Below are positions 32,627-45,885 of a DNA stretch of 64,000 bases, one piece after another (positions within the stretch are counted from its first letter, which is position 1; every line of letters starts with the position of its first letter). The stretch comes from Bilabrum cf. latius. Lineage: Eukaryota; Bigyra: Bicosoecida; Bigyra; Bicosoecida. The translations under genes were made by a program, and so were the position numbers. The notes under the pieces are model-generated. The model was not told the origin of the DNA. It was given only the letters and a program-made list of their open reading frames with translations, and ran no database searches. The stretch lies in assembly GCA_965178125.1 (NCBI GenBank), contig OZ237767.1:434001-498000 (forward strand), read 5' to 3'.

Positions 32627-34342
32627 ATGAGGCTCTCGCATGTGCTCAAGCGAGCCAGATTGTTTGCACTCGCGCAGCCGGTGTAGCTGAGGTAGTGCAG
32701 CTCGCGGGTACAACGCGCGGAAACGGTCGTTGGAGACCATCCTTGCGGATTATTGCGGCCTGCAGGCCACGACAGCACACCATAGTCTGTTTGTTTCGCA
32801 GTGAATTCTGGGAATGGCAAGTTTCTGCACTTTGTGGGGCCCCAAGCATCGAATGAGACGACATTTGCACGGCTAGACTTGTTTACGCCACATGAGCTGG
32901 GCTCCGGCGCAGCCGCTCACGGACATGGCATGAGCCTCAAATTACAGATGGCGCTAGGAGAACAAAAACTAGCAGATCACAACGACTCACAGGGCATCAC
33001 TCTTATGTGCCTGGATGCAGAGTCACCACAGATAGACGGCGAAGCGCCAAGTGAGCCACAGCTAGGCGTGCTCGCGAGACGGCACAGGCCGCTAGAAACG
33101 CTCGCCATTCGTACCCCCCTGCCAGCTCATAAGGCCCAGTCTGTTGCAAACTTGAGCAAGCCAGCCAGCCACCGCACCCGCATCACCCGCAAGTCCAAGC
33201 GAGATGCAGCCGCCGAGGAGAGAGCTGGAGGAGACCAACAGGCCCAGCGCCAGCGCCACCACGACTCGGGTAGTTCCTTCCCACAGACAGCCGCGAGGGT
33301 TCCGTGCGCGCCTGGGGAACAGTTGTTAATGTTGGCTTTCTTGCGAGCGGAACCAGTTACAGGTGTAGGTAGGGCTGGGGCTGGGCGTTCAGACGGTTCT
33401 AACGCTGAGCCGGAGAGGGTGGCAGATCATGAATCCACGAGCCCGGGGTCAAACCCAGGAGCAGCATCGATTGGGTACGATATCTCTGAGCAGAGCAGGG
33501 CCTGGGTGCACTGCATGGTGCCGTGCGAGGTCCTGGCCGTGGGCAGTGAGCACGTGCTCGCCGCTGGTTGCGCAGAGCTGGCCTCTGGTGGGTGCGAGGA
33601 GGAGAGTGCGGCTGAGTTGCGTCTTCTGGACGAGGCTGTAGACGCGCAGCTGGACCCAGCCTCCGTTTTGTTGCTCCGGATGGGCGGCCTGCATGCCAGT
33701 GGTGTGACGAGTGAGCTCGCCAGGCAGTATTCTGAGGGGGGGATGCTCCTGTCAGGTGCGCCCCTGGTGGCCCGCCGGTCCGGAGAAATGGTCGCGCACG
33801 TGCCCATTGTTCCCTCGCCCGCCCTTCCGGACGCTCTCGCTCGCCGCGGCTTGCTGGTGGCCACAGGCAGCGGGGTGCTGCTCAGGCGGCTGGACCAGTT
33901 CGACGAGGAGGCAGCGGTGGCGCTGGGCATGCGGCCCGGGCAACGCTCGGAACATCACTCGTCACAGGGCAGAGAGCAAATGCAGCCTAGCGGCCGCCTG
34001 ACAGCAGGAGGTGTTGGTGAGGGTGGGGGTTGGGCCGACGACGACTCTCCCGTGGGACGGGTGCATGGCATTGCAGTTGAGTGCCTGGAGCAGCTGACGG
34101 CGGGGAGGATGCAGGCAGAGGAAGCTGCCGCGCTGCTGAGGGAAGCGGGTATCCCTCTCCCGCTGGCCCAGTCGGCGTGCGAGCGGGCGGTGCTGGCCAG
34201 GGAGGAGGGCGCGGTGGGGAGGCTGGCTCTGGAGCTTGCGGCTGCGGCTGCCATGGCAGGGGATCCGACCGGTGAATCCATTGGCGACAGACTTGGATAT
34301 GGCCCTGGAACCCTTAGTGAGGGCGACTGGTTCAGATAGTGA
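32627..34342 (+). CDS. hypothetical protein, possible mitochondrial targeting, 571 aa
   Basis: ATG 32627 opens a frame to TGA 34340-34342, through UAG at 32684, 32693, about 32783 and 34337; the last UAG is the final sense codon before TGA. The first residues (MRLSHVLKRARLFALAQPV) are basic and amphipathic, like a mitochondrial presequence. Residues of about 190-270 are low-complexity. The C-terminal half has ordered-looking blocks (SRAWVHCMVPCEVLAVGSEH, VLLLRMGGLHASGVTSELAR, GIAVECLEQLTAGRM) that I cannot place in a family. An alternative model starts the main exon at the TTTCGCAG acceptor-like site near 32800, but the upstream frame is open and ATG-initiated. Confidence 0.65.
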
Positions 34343-34596
34343 CAGGTTCGGGTTCAACGGTGCATCGTTCTGCAAGTCTGAATTAGCCATTATAAGGTGC
34401 TACAACCGCATGGAACGCGGCCATGTTCTTGTTTGCAATTCACAGGATAGTCAAGCTATCTAGGCAGCTTTTATTGCCGACTTTTGCATTGAATAGCTAT
34501 AACAGAGGTGTAGTCCAGATCAAACGCTCAAGAACGCCCTGAGAGACGAGCAGTTTTGCTCGATTGGGAACCATCGGAATTCTAACTGCGTCCATC

Positions 34597-37500
34597 ATGG
34601 AGGACTCTCCAGATTTGACTGCGCTGTACAAGCTTAACCTTCCTGATATTGGCTAGCTTATTGATATCTTCGGGTGAGCAAATTCTGCCGTGACAAAGCA
34701 CCTTGTTGCTACGGAGTACTACGCCCGGATCTTATGATCGATCGCGAGTTCCACACAACTTTATTGTGTCTTGCCTTGCATGTACCGCCGCAAACAGCGT
34801 AAAGTGTTGTCCCATACCTCATGCACCACAGGTAGCACCTTTCAGAGCACCGTCCCTTGACGTTAGACGCCTTCGTGGCAGGCTTTCGCTAGCTCTTGTC
34901 TAGGAAGCACGTCGCCACAACCCTGGACTCAGATGAAGTGAATGAGGCGATTGAGAACTTGTTCATGATCTTTGATACGAATGACGACGACCAGGTGGAC
35001 GCGCATGAGCTGATCGCCGGGATCTCCGTGCTGTGTCCTGGAAGCCAGACTGACAAGACTGCAGTGGTGTTTAAGCTCTTCGGTGAGTGAACCGTTGACG
35101 AGCGCAAGAAACGCTTCCAAACGTCACCGGTCCTCTATCTTCTGTCTTGCGGGCGGTCAAGCCGTTTCTGTGAAGCCGAGCTTAGTCCGCCCCGCCGATG
35201 GCACGTGCCTTTTTGTCCTACAAGAGTCTCTCAGCCCCGAACCTTCACGCTGCCATTTGCCATGTTTCGCAGACTACGACGGCGACTCTTTCGTCACACC
35301 CGCTGAAATGACACGCTACCTTACCAGCGTGTTTAAGGTGCAGGGAGCACGCGCCCCCTCGGAGTTCAGCGCGCACGGCGTGTCCCCCTCCCAGCTGGCC
35401 GCTGCCACCACCCGCAAGGTGTTCGCAGAGGCAGACGCCAACCGGGACGGCAAGCTAAGCGCCGAGGAGTTCTCGGCATGGGTCTCATCCCCCGGCTCTT
35501 TGGGAGAGAGCATCACCAGGTTAGCAGCGGACACCATCCCAGACAGCTTGGCGAAGGACAGGCAGAGCGCCAGGGGCGGCGTGGGAGGTTCCGCAGCGCG
35601 CGGCGCCGGCGCCCCGCCCCCCCGATCCGCCGCCCCCCCGCTGCGGCGCCCGCCGAGCCTTAAGGATATGTCTCCGGCGAGCGCCAGGGTGCTCCGGCGG
35701 GCGGCTTCGGGCCGGAGCACGGGCTCGGTGGACGTGCTGGAGCAGGAGGAGCAGGAGGGGGAAGGCACGGCTGGCCGTGGGGCCAACGGTGGGTTGGGAT
35801 CCCCCGAGATGCCCGTGGCGCCGCAAGGAGCTGCGCGTGGTCTGGTCACTCGTCACAGCATGCAGGAAGAGGAGGAGAAGGAGGAGGAAGAAGCCGACGA
35901 GGCGAGGCGGGCTGCCATCTATGGCCTCAGCTCGGTTCACCATCACACTGCGGGCGGCGGGGTGCAAAGCGCGGGACCGTCCAGCGACGAGGAGGCAATG
36001 GCAGTGGCCATGCGGGCCTCTGACCTGGGTGCCTTCGGGATCGTGCAAGTCGCCAGCCGGTCCAATACCAAGCTGCTGGATGTCCTGAACCTGGACGGCG
36101 GCCCGGACGACGTGTCCACGCTGCTTGACCTGTATGAGTCCAGCGGGCTGCATCTCTTCGAGCCCGAGCAACTGCTCGCACGACTGGTCGCAGATGCGCA
36201 ACATCATGGGCGCCAGAGGGGCGAGCTGCCCACGGAGCCAGCCTACCTGGAACGGCACAGCTTCAGGACCTCGCTGCGCGACGCCGTGGCTGACGCGTCG
36301 GATGGAGGCGCCGATGCGATCGACATGGAAGACTTCGATGCTGCAGCAGAGCAGCTGTTCGAGCTGCTGGACGTGGAGGGGCAGGAGAGGGTAAGCCAGA
36401 GGGCCCTGGCGGATGGGCTCGGCGCGCTGTACGGAGCAGAGCTCAGGCCGATGCTGCGTGAATGGAGCGCGGCATTCGACGAGGGCACGAGTGCTGCGAT
36501 GACCAGGCAGGACTCTGCCAATACGGAGGACTATGAGGCCATGGAGCAGATGGCCGCCGATGCAGAGGAAGCCAGGCGGGCAACCGAGGCGCATATGAGG
36601 AGCAGGGCAGGGCAGGATGGTCCTGACCAGTCCATGCTTCGCCGGCAGGACTCTGCCAATACGGAGGACTATGAGGCCATGGAGCAGATGGCCGCCGATG
36701 CAGAGGAAGCCAGGCGGGCAACCGAGGCGCATATGAGGAGCAGGGCAGGGCAGGATGGTCCTGACCAGTCCATGCTTCGCCGGCAGGACTCTGCCAATAC
36801 GGAGGACTATGAGGCCATGGAGCAGATGGCCGCCGATGCAGAGGAAGCCAGGCGGGCAACCGAGGCGCATATGCGGGGGAGATCAATGCGGGTCAGCTAG
36901 CCCGCTGCACCAAATGGGGGCGCTGGCAGGAAGAGGCGGGTCAGCCTAGAAGGCCTCAAGGGGGAAGCAGGTCTCGCCGAGGTTGAGGTGGGCGCGTTGC
37001 TGTCCGCACTGAGGGAAGAGGCTGCAGCGCATGGTGGTGGTCGCACGGGGAACACATCGGGCAAGGTGCTGTCGAAGGCAGCCTTCATCCGCGCCGTGGA
37101 GGGTGCCATCGCAGAGCGGAGGGGTGGGGGCGCGGGGACGATGACAGGCCAGGAATCGCATGCAGCCGCCCTGGGCCAGGTCTTTGAGCTTCTCGGCGGG
37201 GAGGCCGCCAGGTCAGGACAACCGGTCGCACTCGGCACCCTGGCTGCAGGACTCAGCCCGCTGGTCGGCGGGGATCAGACGGCCAAGGTAGAGGGGGTGT
37301 TCCGGCTGGTGGATGCGGATGGAGACGGCTTCGTGTCCGAATCGGAGCTCGTGGAGTACCTCGTGGCTGTGTACACCGTGATGATGCATGCCATGGAGGA
37401 CGAGGAGCACAAAAAGCGATCGCCAGCAACGGCTCCTAGCAACGGCTCCCATGCCGCTGCAGGATCCGGGCATGCCCCCCTTGACTCCGAGGTAGACCCT

Positions 37501-40500
37501 CTGCTTGCCCAGCTAAGGGAACACGGCGTGCGGTCCGTGGCGGAATCGACGGCCGGGCTGTGCATCGAAGAGGCAGACGTGGACCACGACCACAGGCTGT
37601 CCCACGATGAATTCGTCAAGTGGTACACTGGGGGCGAGGGCGAGGCCGAGAGGGCAGAAGCAGCGCGCAGGATTGCGTTGCGGAGGCCCTCTGGCCGCGA
37701 CCTGTTCGCCATCACTGAGCGTGCCATCGAGCACGTGAGCGTCAGCGACGCTGAGCACGAGGCAAGGGAGGTGACCCGTCTGGGCGAGATGACGGTGCGG
37801 CAGGTGTACGAAGCGTGTCTCCCACACATGGTGTAGGATGGGTCTCCGCGCTCGGGCAAGCCCAAGATGTACATATCCAGGCAGGGCTTCCAGAAGGCAG
37901 GGGAGACGTTTGCGCCTGCCCAGGCCACTGCCGAGGAGACCTCGAGGAGGAGGGTGGTCCTGAACAGGCTGTACGACGCAATGGACCGTAACGAAGACGG
38001 CCGGCTGGACCAGGCGGAGCTGATGGCCGGCCTGTCCACGCTGTGCGGCGGAGACCCCGCCTCGAAGCTGCGGGCCACGTTCGAGATGTTTGACGAGGAC
38101 GGGGACAACCTGATCGAGCTGGGCGAGCTGATCACCTACCTCCGCTCCGTATACGCGGTCATGTTCCAGATCAACAATGACGCGAAGCTCGCGGCTAGCG
38201 GGCACACACCCGACGAGCTGGCGAGACAGGCCGCGGCGCAGGCCTTCGTGCAGGCCGGTCTGCCCACCGTGAACCGCCCCGGGCTGGGCCTCACGCTCGC
38301 TCAGTTCGCTGCTTGGGCCGAGTCCCAGGCCATGCCCCTGGTGGACGACCTGAGGGAGGCGGAGGCACAGCTGGAGGGTACTGCTGCCGGTGCGGCGGCG
38401 GGCGGGCAGTAGACCAGTTCCAAGGCGCTTTCTGACATTGGCACCATCGATCAGGTGAGGCAGCTGACCCAGCTGGCAGGCGTGGGGATCGGGGAGGTGG
38501 CAGGGAGGCTCATGCGGGTGGGGCGCGCGGGGTCCTTCGACGGGGAGGCGCACCTGTCCAAGCCGGTCTTCGTTCAGACGATTGCGGACGTGCTCGGGGC
38601 ATCGGTGGGCGGCGGGCATCACGCGCGGGAGGTGCTTGGGCGGCTGTTTGAGCTGTGCGACAAGGATTCGAATGGGTCTTGTTCCCTTGCCGAGCTCGTG
38701 GCCGGCCTGTCCGTGCTGTGCGGCGGGGATTAGCACGAGAAAGTGGCCGTTCTGTTCCGCTTGTTCGATGCCAACGGCGATGGGTTCCTGTCTAGGGACG
38801 AGGTGCGGCGGTACATCGGGGCAGTGCTGCGCGTCATGACAGACGCCAGACAGGACGGGGAGGCCGCTGCTGCCTCTGCGAGCGTGGGGGGTCTCACGGT
38901 GTCGGACGCAGACGCGGTTTCAGATGCCACCACGGAGCAGTGCTTTTTGGCTGCAGATACCAACCGGGACGGAAAGCTCTCTCTGGAGGAGTTCGCCACC
39001 TGGATGCAGGCGGGAAGCTAGAGGTCAGCCGGTACAGAAGGACAGGACGAGGGCGAGGAGAATGGCAGCGGCAGTCGCCGGGATCAGGCTAGAGGAGGGG
39101 CTGCAGGGCGTCAAGAAGCCGCCCCTGCCGCAGCTGGGACTGTTGCTGGGGCTGCTGCTCTCGATACCAAGCCTGCCCCGCTGGCTGATCTCCCTCAGTG
39201 CTTCCGCCTGTAGGGAGCCGTCCCTGAGCAGCTGTGGGAGCGCATCGCAGCTGCGTGCCTGGAGGACGCCACTGTGGGTGCCCTTGAGTACAGCCGGGTC
39301 ATGGATAGCCTCGCCACGGCGGAGGCAAAGGGGCAGCCGGGGCGCTGGCTGGCCGCGGGGGAGGCCATGTGGGGCCTCTTCGATCTCGTGAGGGCCCTCC
39401 CAGCGGTCGGGCCTGGCAGCGAGCGGAAAGGGTCAGGCGCGGAGGGCGACGAGGAGCAGGATGAGGAGGGCTCCAGGGGCGCGCCCAGGAATGCGCCGTT
39501 CGAGCGCCTTGCTTGTTCCCTGGCCTTGCTGTGCGCCGGTGGGGATGCCCGGAAGGCGCTGGCTGGCTGTTTCCAGCTGATGGACGTGGACAGCAGCGGG
39601 AGGCTGGACGTGCCTGAGAGCCTTGAGGCGATGCGGGCCATTCTGCGGACTGCCGCGGCGGTGGGGTACAGCCCCCTCGCGGAGTTGGTGGCGGAGCAGC
39701 GCACTCAAGAGGAGGAGCAAGAGGCCGAGGACGAGGAGGAGAGCGTGGGTGACGCAGTGGCGAGGATAGCTGCGTAGGCAGACAGGACTGCGCTTCGAGC
39801 GGTAGAGGGACTCTTCGGCTGGCTCAAGAGCGAGAGGTCCGGCGTGGGCGCTGCGGACGATCAGGGCCGCGTGGGCCTGACCTTCAAGCACCTGGACGAT
39901 TTCTTTGCGAGCGTGGAGAGTATCACCACGGCTGCGGCCGGGAGCAGGTAGGCCGGGGCAGGTGCGGGTGCCAGTGCGCCGATCCTGCTGCAGGGCAGGC
40001 GGGCCAATGGCGGCGTCCCAGCAGCATCTGGGGCGGGCAACGATGCCAACCAAGAGGACGTAAGCAACCAAGGAGCGGATGGCGGTCTTGCGCCCGTGCC
40101 CAGCCCCCGCGGCAAGCCGCTTGGCACTAGGATGGAACAGGCAGGCGTACTGGCTCTGCAGCAGGCGGCGCTGGCCACGGGCCTGGCGCGCGTGCGGGGG
40201 CGGAACCTCCTTTCTGCCCTTGCGGAAGAGGCCCACGAGGACACGGCGCTCGTGTCGTGCTCAGGGTACCTCAGGGCGCTCAGGTCCGCGAGGAGGACCG
40301 CAGCAGAGGAGAGGGGTGAGGGCGAGGGCGAGGGCGAGGGCGAGAGCGGTGGCGGTCCGCTGACCAATGCAGAGCGGCGCGTGGCGCTGCTGGTCTGGGA
40401 GGCAGCCACGGAGGGTTCCGGCTCCGAGGCCAAGCAGGGAACGGCGGAGTCTGGCGGGCGGGAGCCCGCAGTGGTGTCGCGGATGGCGCATTTCGACTCG

Positions 40501-43500
40501 CTGGCCGCGTCACTGTCCGTGCTGTGCGGGGTGGGGGGCGGGGAGGAGGCCGCCCGTGTGGCCTGCTACCTGACCAGGGAGGACCCGGAATCGATTCCGG
40601 ACGACGATGAGGAAGAGGGTGTCGGCGGGGCGCTCGTTGCCTTCAGCGTGGAGGGACTCGAGCTGGATCGCCTCCGGCTGCAGGCTCCTGCGGTCCGGTG
40701 GTACCTAGTGGCGGCGATGCGGGTGCTGCTGGCGGTCTCTAAGCGTCTTCGTCTGGCCGGCGGTGGCAGGGGCGTGGAAGACCTGGCGAGCCGGGCTGCC
40801 CTCTCTGCCCTCCGCAGCTCCGAAGATGTTTCTGTGAGCGGGTTCGGGAGGTGGATTGAGAGCTCCGGGGCGGTGGCCATGCCAGTGCGGTAGGAAGACT
40901 CTGGCGATGATGGAGTAGATGGTGAGGATGTGGAGGTAGATGAGGAGCGCGCAGGTGCGGCTTCCTAGCCCTAGGATCTCGGTGAACCGGAGCTGCTTCC
41001 GCTTGCTGGCTTGCCATCCAGCACGCGAGACGCCGTGCGTGCAGTGGGACTCGACGGCGTAAGGCGGGTATCAGGACTGCTGTCCCTGGCGCCCATGGAC
41101 GTAGCCAAGGCGGTGGCATAGGGGGAGTCCGATGGAGCCGTGGGCCAGTGGGCATTCCAGGACTGCGCGCATCAAATCGCGGTGCAGGCTGTGCGCACGG
41201 GTGGCATCGTGGATCGGCAGCTGGGCATGGTGACGTCAGTGCTTAAGGAGCTGTACACCGTGATCAGCGGAGGGGAGGAGGAAGCCGATTTCTCCGTGCT
41301 GGCGAGCTGTCTGGCGCTGCTGTCCGGGGGCGGCCGGGGAGGATTGCGGGAGGCGGTGCAGGTGGTGTGTGCCACGCTGCGTGACGACGACGTGGACTCT
41401 AACCTGGTGGATCAGAGCTTCGCCGAGATGCTCCTAGAGGCTATCGTGAGGGTCTTTGACGCGTGCGGGTTCGATGCCTGGAGCGGGGCGGCGGAAGCTA
41501 CTCTGCGGCGGGAGGGGGCGCGGTCTCTTGCGCGGGCTTGCGTGTCTCAGCTGCTGCCGAGGGGGAGGGACACGACCGGTGCGGTGCTGGAGCAGATTCA
41601 GATGGGGCATGCAAACCTGCTGGGCGCTCTAGAGAGCCTCGGGCTGCACTGGGCATTCGGTGCCGATGAGGCGGAGGAACAGCTAGCTGGCAGCGATGGC
41701 GAGGTGGACGAGTTCGGGGCGGGGCAGGACCGGGATGAGGCGCAGAGGCGACTGGAGAAAGCCAGAGACGCCGCCTCTGTCCCCACCCTGATGACACCGC
41801 CGACTGTCCCGGGCGGCGGACCTGCGGGCGCTGCCCCTGGCATGTCTTTAGCTCGTGCGGCGGACCTCACCAACCTGCTCCACTTTGAGCTGCAGGACGT
41901 GCTGCCCGTCTTCCAGCAGGCGGAGGACGAGGAGGGGCGCATCTCCAGGAGAGCGTTCCATGCCGTAATGAGGTCGTTTGGGAGCCTCGGGGCGGATCAA
42001 GAGGACGCTGCCATGGCCAGAGAGGCTGCCGATCGGCTGTTCCGGGCGTTCGACCGCAACGGGGACGGTGTGGTGGACAACATGGAGCTGTAGGCGGGGC
42101 TGGCGGCCGTGTGCGGGGGGCCTAGCGATGCCAGAGTGCGGCTGGCCTTCGAGACGATAGACAGGGACGGGTCGGGCGGGCTTTCTTTCGAGGAACTGTC
42201 TCTCTTCCTCTCGGCCTACCTTGCTGCTGTGGAGGCCGTCAGCGACAGCCCTGCTTCACCCACCGGTGGAGCCGGGGAGGATGCTCGGGCTAGCGGCCTT
42301 GACATGGCGCGGCAGGCTGGTTAGAGCCTTGCACGCCGCGTGTTTGCCCACTGCGAGGTGGACAGGCACGGCGAGGTATCTCTGGGGCAGTTCGAGACGT
42401 GGTACCGCCGCGCCATGCCGGGCGTGTCCCAGTCGTCGGCGATTTCATCGTCCTATCCCGCCGGTGCGGCCGCTCAAGCCGCGAAGGAGGAGGAGGGTGA
42501 CGCCCTCAGGGAGCTGGTGGTGACTGCAGGGGCAGAGACCCCGCTGGCCATCACTCTCGCGGAGGTGAGAGAGGTGACCGGCATTGGGCGGGTGGGTCCC
42601 GCGGACGCGATCCACTGCCTTGCCCAGGCGTCGGACGGTGAGGGTGCTTTGACGAGGGAGGCTTTCGTGGGGGCCATGGCACGGGTGGCCTCCAGGGCTG
42701 GCACGCGGATGTCCTCCTCACTGCAGGCCAAGAGGTTCGGCATCCTGGCCGCTAGGATCTTCGAGGCGTTCACGGGGGGCTCGTGCGGACCCGACCGGGC
42801 CAGCTTCGATGACGCCGCGGTGGGCATCTCGTTCCTCTCGAGGGGGGACGCCGAGGAGCGTGCCAGCTGTGCATTCCAGGTGATTGACGCTGACGGGAAC
42901 GGGCAGCTGGACGTGCACGAGCTCACCTCGATGTTCGCGGCCGTCCTGAGGCTGGCATACCACCTTGAGCCCTCCGTGCGGCAGGTTGCCATGGGCCTGC
43001 CTGCCTCCCGACTGGCCGAGGCTTCCGCTCTCTCTGCACTGAGGGAGGCAGGGGGCCCAGGGGCAAGGTTCATGTCCTATGCACAGTTCAAGGAGTTCTG
43101 GTCGGCGGGCAGCGCAGGCGGGCTCGGTGGGGTGTCGCCTCCGCTGCGAGAGGCCAGCGGGAAGGGACCTGCCGGGGGGAGGAGCGGAGGGGGCTCTTCC
43201 AGTGGTAGGAGAGCCGGGGCTGGCGAATCGTCTTCTGGTGCGTCATGGGGCGGCAGTTCTGGATCTGGGGCGGCGGGTGGCCCGGGCAGGGGCAGCGGTG
43301 CGGCGCCAATGGACGGGTCTGGCGCAGGAGACGACGATGGTCACGGCGAGGGTGACGGTCGGGATGGTCGTGGAGGTGGAGACGGAGGAGCGATGGCTGG
43401 GTCGGGTGCATCGCACGGTGGTGAGCGACCCTGCCGCAGGCTCGGCGACACGCTCGCCACGGTGCGAAAATCGGCCCGGCTCACAGGGTTGGACGCCACG

Positions 43501-44766
43501 GGTGTGATCTACACCCTCCGCAGGTTCGCAAGGATCGATGGGGAGTACATCGGCGACCGAACGGACGGGTCGGCGGCCGGTGCTGTGCCCGTGGCGAATA
43601 GTGCGACCATTCTGGCAGACGATTTCCCTGAGGCTTATCACACCATGCTGGACATGCAAGGGGTGCCCATGGAGGACCCCGCCCGGCAGGACGAGCACGT
43701 GCTGGCCGTGCTGGATTTGCTCGACACTGACGGCAACAAAGAGCTAGACTTTGTGGAGGTGGCCGCGGGTGCCTCCTTGCTGTCCGGTGGGGAGCAGGGC
43801 GAGAACCTGGAAGCGATTTTCTCGTGCTACGACATCGATGGGGACGGCTTCATCGAACCCAAAGAAGCCGAGATGTACTTTGCTGCGGTCTACAGGGTTG
43901 TCTTCGCCGCCGACCCTACCGCATCTAGGAGGGCAGGGACAGACCCGGTTCGCCTGGCGAAGGGAAGCACCGCCCGAATGTTTGCGGAGGCGGATCTGAA
44001 CGATGACGGCAAGTTATCGAGGAGCGAGTTCTATGCATGGGTCCTTGATGAGGATGCCAGTCCCTCGGGGGCTCCTGCGGGGGGCGCCGGTGCAGGGTCA
44101 GGTGCTGCATCTGGTGCAGGTGCAGGTGCAGGTGCGGGCGCGGGCGCGGGTGCAGGGGAAGAGAGAAGGTCCGATGCAGCCCTCGGCGTGGAGGCTGTTC
44201 GCAGCGCTCTGGGCCTGGCCGGGGTGGAGGTGCAGGAGGCTTTCGAGATATTCAGGGAGAAATCCAAGGACGGTAGGCTGGCGCTGCCGGACTTCTTGCG
44301 GGCACTGGAGCTGATCGTGCGGCTGGGGGGCGGTACCTTCAGGGGAAGGGACCTTGTGGACCTGGCGCAGCGAATGTTCCGGTCCATGGACACCAACGGG
44401 GATGGCTGGCTGGACTACCTGGAGCTCTGCTCAGGTTTCTCCGTGTATCTGGAGGCGGGCGGGGCTGAGGCAAAGATCAGGGCTGCCTTCGTGCTCTTTG
44501 ACTCGAGCGGGGACGGGGCCATCAACAGGGATGAGCTCGTGGTGTACCTGAGGGCGCTCTTCCAGCAGGCCTTCGCGGCGGGGGACGCAGCGAGGGTGAC
44601 TGGCGTGTCGGCGCAGCGGCTGGCCGAGGCCACGGCGACTGACGTGTTCGCTCGGCGGGACCTGGAGCACAACGGGAAGCTGAGCTACAGGGAGTTCCAC
44701 AACTTTGTTTCCTCGTACGACGTGGCGAGCGCGATGGCTGACAGGCACGGGACCGAGTCCGTGTGA
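34597..44766 (+). CDS. giant multi-EF-hand protein, 3249 aa
   Basis: Exons 34597-34673, 34904-35082 and 35273-44766 join in phase and end at TGA TGA. About 15 UAG codons lie in frame. The protein is a string of roughly 20 EF-hand loops (DTNDDDQVDAHE, DYDGDSFVTPAE, DANRDGKLSAEE, DADGDGFVSESE, DRNEDGRLDQAE and others). They recur as modules of three: a first hand followed by EL-x-AGLSVLCGGD, a second followed by YL-x-AVY-x-V, and a third ending DGKLS-x-EEF-x-W. Several hands have lost ligands. Three copies of a 46-residue repeat lie near residues 498-620. No signal or membrane segment is seen, so a cytosolic calcium-binding scaffold is inferred. A UAG in the GGD-x-HEK linker matches Gln of sister modules. 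Confidence 0.88.
34674..34903 (+). other. EF-hand gene intron 1 (230 bp)
   Basis: Donor GTGAGC, acceptor TGTCTAG. Splicing joins LIDIFG to KHVATTLD in phase; exon 1 contains its own UAG at 34654. The model is inferred from phase and splice sites, not from homology. Confidence 0.65.
35083..35272 (+). other. EF-hand gene intron 2 (190 bp)
   Basis: Donor GTGAGT, acceptor TTTCGCAG. Splicing joins AVVFKLF to DYDGDSFVT and restores the linker and loop of the second EF-hand, as in the other modules. Confidence 0.88.
36508..36885 (+). repeat. 138 bp coding tandem repeat, about 2.7 copies
   Basis: The unit encodes QDSANTEDYEAMEQMAADAE followed by EARRATEAHMRSRAGQDG and PDQSMLRR. The copies are almost identical at DNA level, indicating recent tandem duplication. 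The predicted structure is helical and acidic, between two EF-hand modules. Confidence 0.9.
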
Positions 44767-44952
44767 TGAGCGCTATAGGCACTTCGTGGGCGGGCATATA
44801 TGCAGTGGACTAGTGCCACCACACTGGGCACTGTGCAATTTGCACAGTCCTTTGGAACGATGTCTTTGTAATGAGACTTTCTTGACTTGCTTTCATTTCA
44901 GCCTTTTGCAGCACGGTGGGTGACGCCGGGGAAATCAGAAATACCGCCCACC

Positions 44953-45885
44953 TCAGTGGATGCCATCCGGACCTGTTGGATCTGCCGCCTCAGACCCTTT
45001 GCCTCTGTCACCTTCAGCCAGCGACCCGGCCTACGCTCCAGCCCTCATGCTGCCAGAGCTGGCGGCGCTCCCACCACCAGAGCCGCTGCCCAATGACTCC
45101 TCGGATCCCCGGACCGCAGCAACGATCGCCGCCGCGCTGGCTGGGGTGGTGACCCGGTACCTGAACTCGCCCTCGGGAGTGTTGGTCCTCTCCCCGCCCA
45201 TGTACACGGGGCGATCAGGCCGGCAGACGCAGGGGGACTCGACAGTCTCTCGGGCGGATGCGTGCACTTCGTCAGGCCTTGCGAGCCGAATCACTTCTCG
45301 AACGTTCGCTGCACTGATTCCTGCGGCGGCAACAATTAAGAAGCGCCCGCCCGCCCGCTCCTTGATCTCGCGCAAACGAGCTGCTCCATCCAAAGCACTT
45401 GCTGCGCACCCAGAGGTTAGCAGGCGCTCACACCCCAGACTGGCAACTGCGTCCACAGCCCGCTTCCAGTCGCGGCAAGTATCAAATGCCCTGTGAAATG
45501 TAAATGGAAGCGGTCTAGCCGCGTCAATCAGCCTCTTTGTAGCCGCCTCGTCCACGTCACTCTCGGGTGTCAACACGCCAGACACGATTCCGCACGCTCC
45601 CGCATCCTTGGCTGCCTCAATATCTGCGACCATACATGTTAGCTCTGCTTCGCTGTACACGAAATCTCCGGGTCGGGGCCTGATCAAAACGAAGAGCTTC
45701 GTGCTCCCGCTCGCTAGTTCAGTCGCCGCGCCTCGAATGAGTCCAACCGAAGGCGACAGGCCTCCTTCCATCAGTGCCGCACAGAGCTCTACTCTAGACG
45801 CTTTTGAAAAACTTGCAGACGCAACTGATTCCAGCCTTTCGCAGCATATTTCAATCTTGCATGGGTCGGATGCAACACCAGCCAT
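44953..45885 (-). CDS. CutC family protein (copper homeostasis)
   Basis: ATG 45885 to TGA 44953-44955, 310 aa, with one UAG at 45031 near the C-terminus. Family motifs are in order: IEICCERLESV near the N-terminus, LFVLIRPRPGDFVYSEAEL, GIVSGVLTPESDVDE, PFTFHRAFDTCRDW, ERLLTSGCAASALDG and IVAAAGISAANVREVI. CutC proteins are TIM barrels linked to copper tolerance, although the biochemical role is unsettled. Length is slightly above the family norm because of a low-complexity Gly/Ser tail that includes the UAG. It is convergent with the EF-hand gene, 186 bp apart. Confidence 0.93.

Noticed and set aside
35521-38736. Long antisense frames (about 450 and 400 codons) opposite the EF-hand gene
   Set aside because: They mirror the codon structure of the GC-rich sense gene, are rich in Arg/Pro/His and lack any domain. 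They are shadows.
42091-42093. UAG = Leu (or other aliphatic) because this UAG sits at a position that is Val, Met, Ile or Leu in other EF-hand modules (EL-x-AGL)
   Set aside because: The position is exposed and variable (Cys also occurs). Conserved sites in COQ8, GH32, the GGD-Q linker and the ARM paralogue all give Gln.
36898-42324. A row of separate EF-hand genes each ending at UAG
   Set aside because: All pieces are in one frame with no UAA or UGA, no intergenic gap and modules cut in mid-linker. The frame ends at a double TGA.
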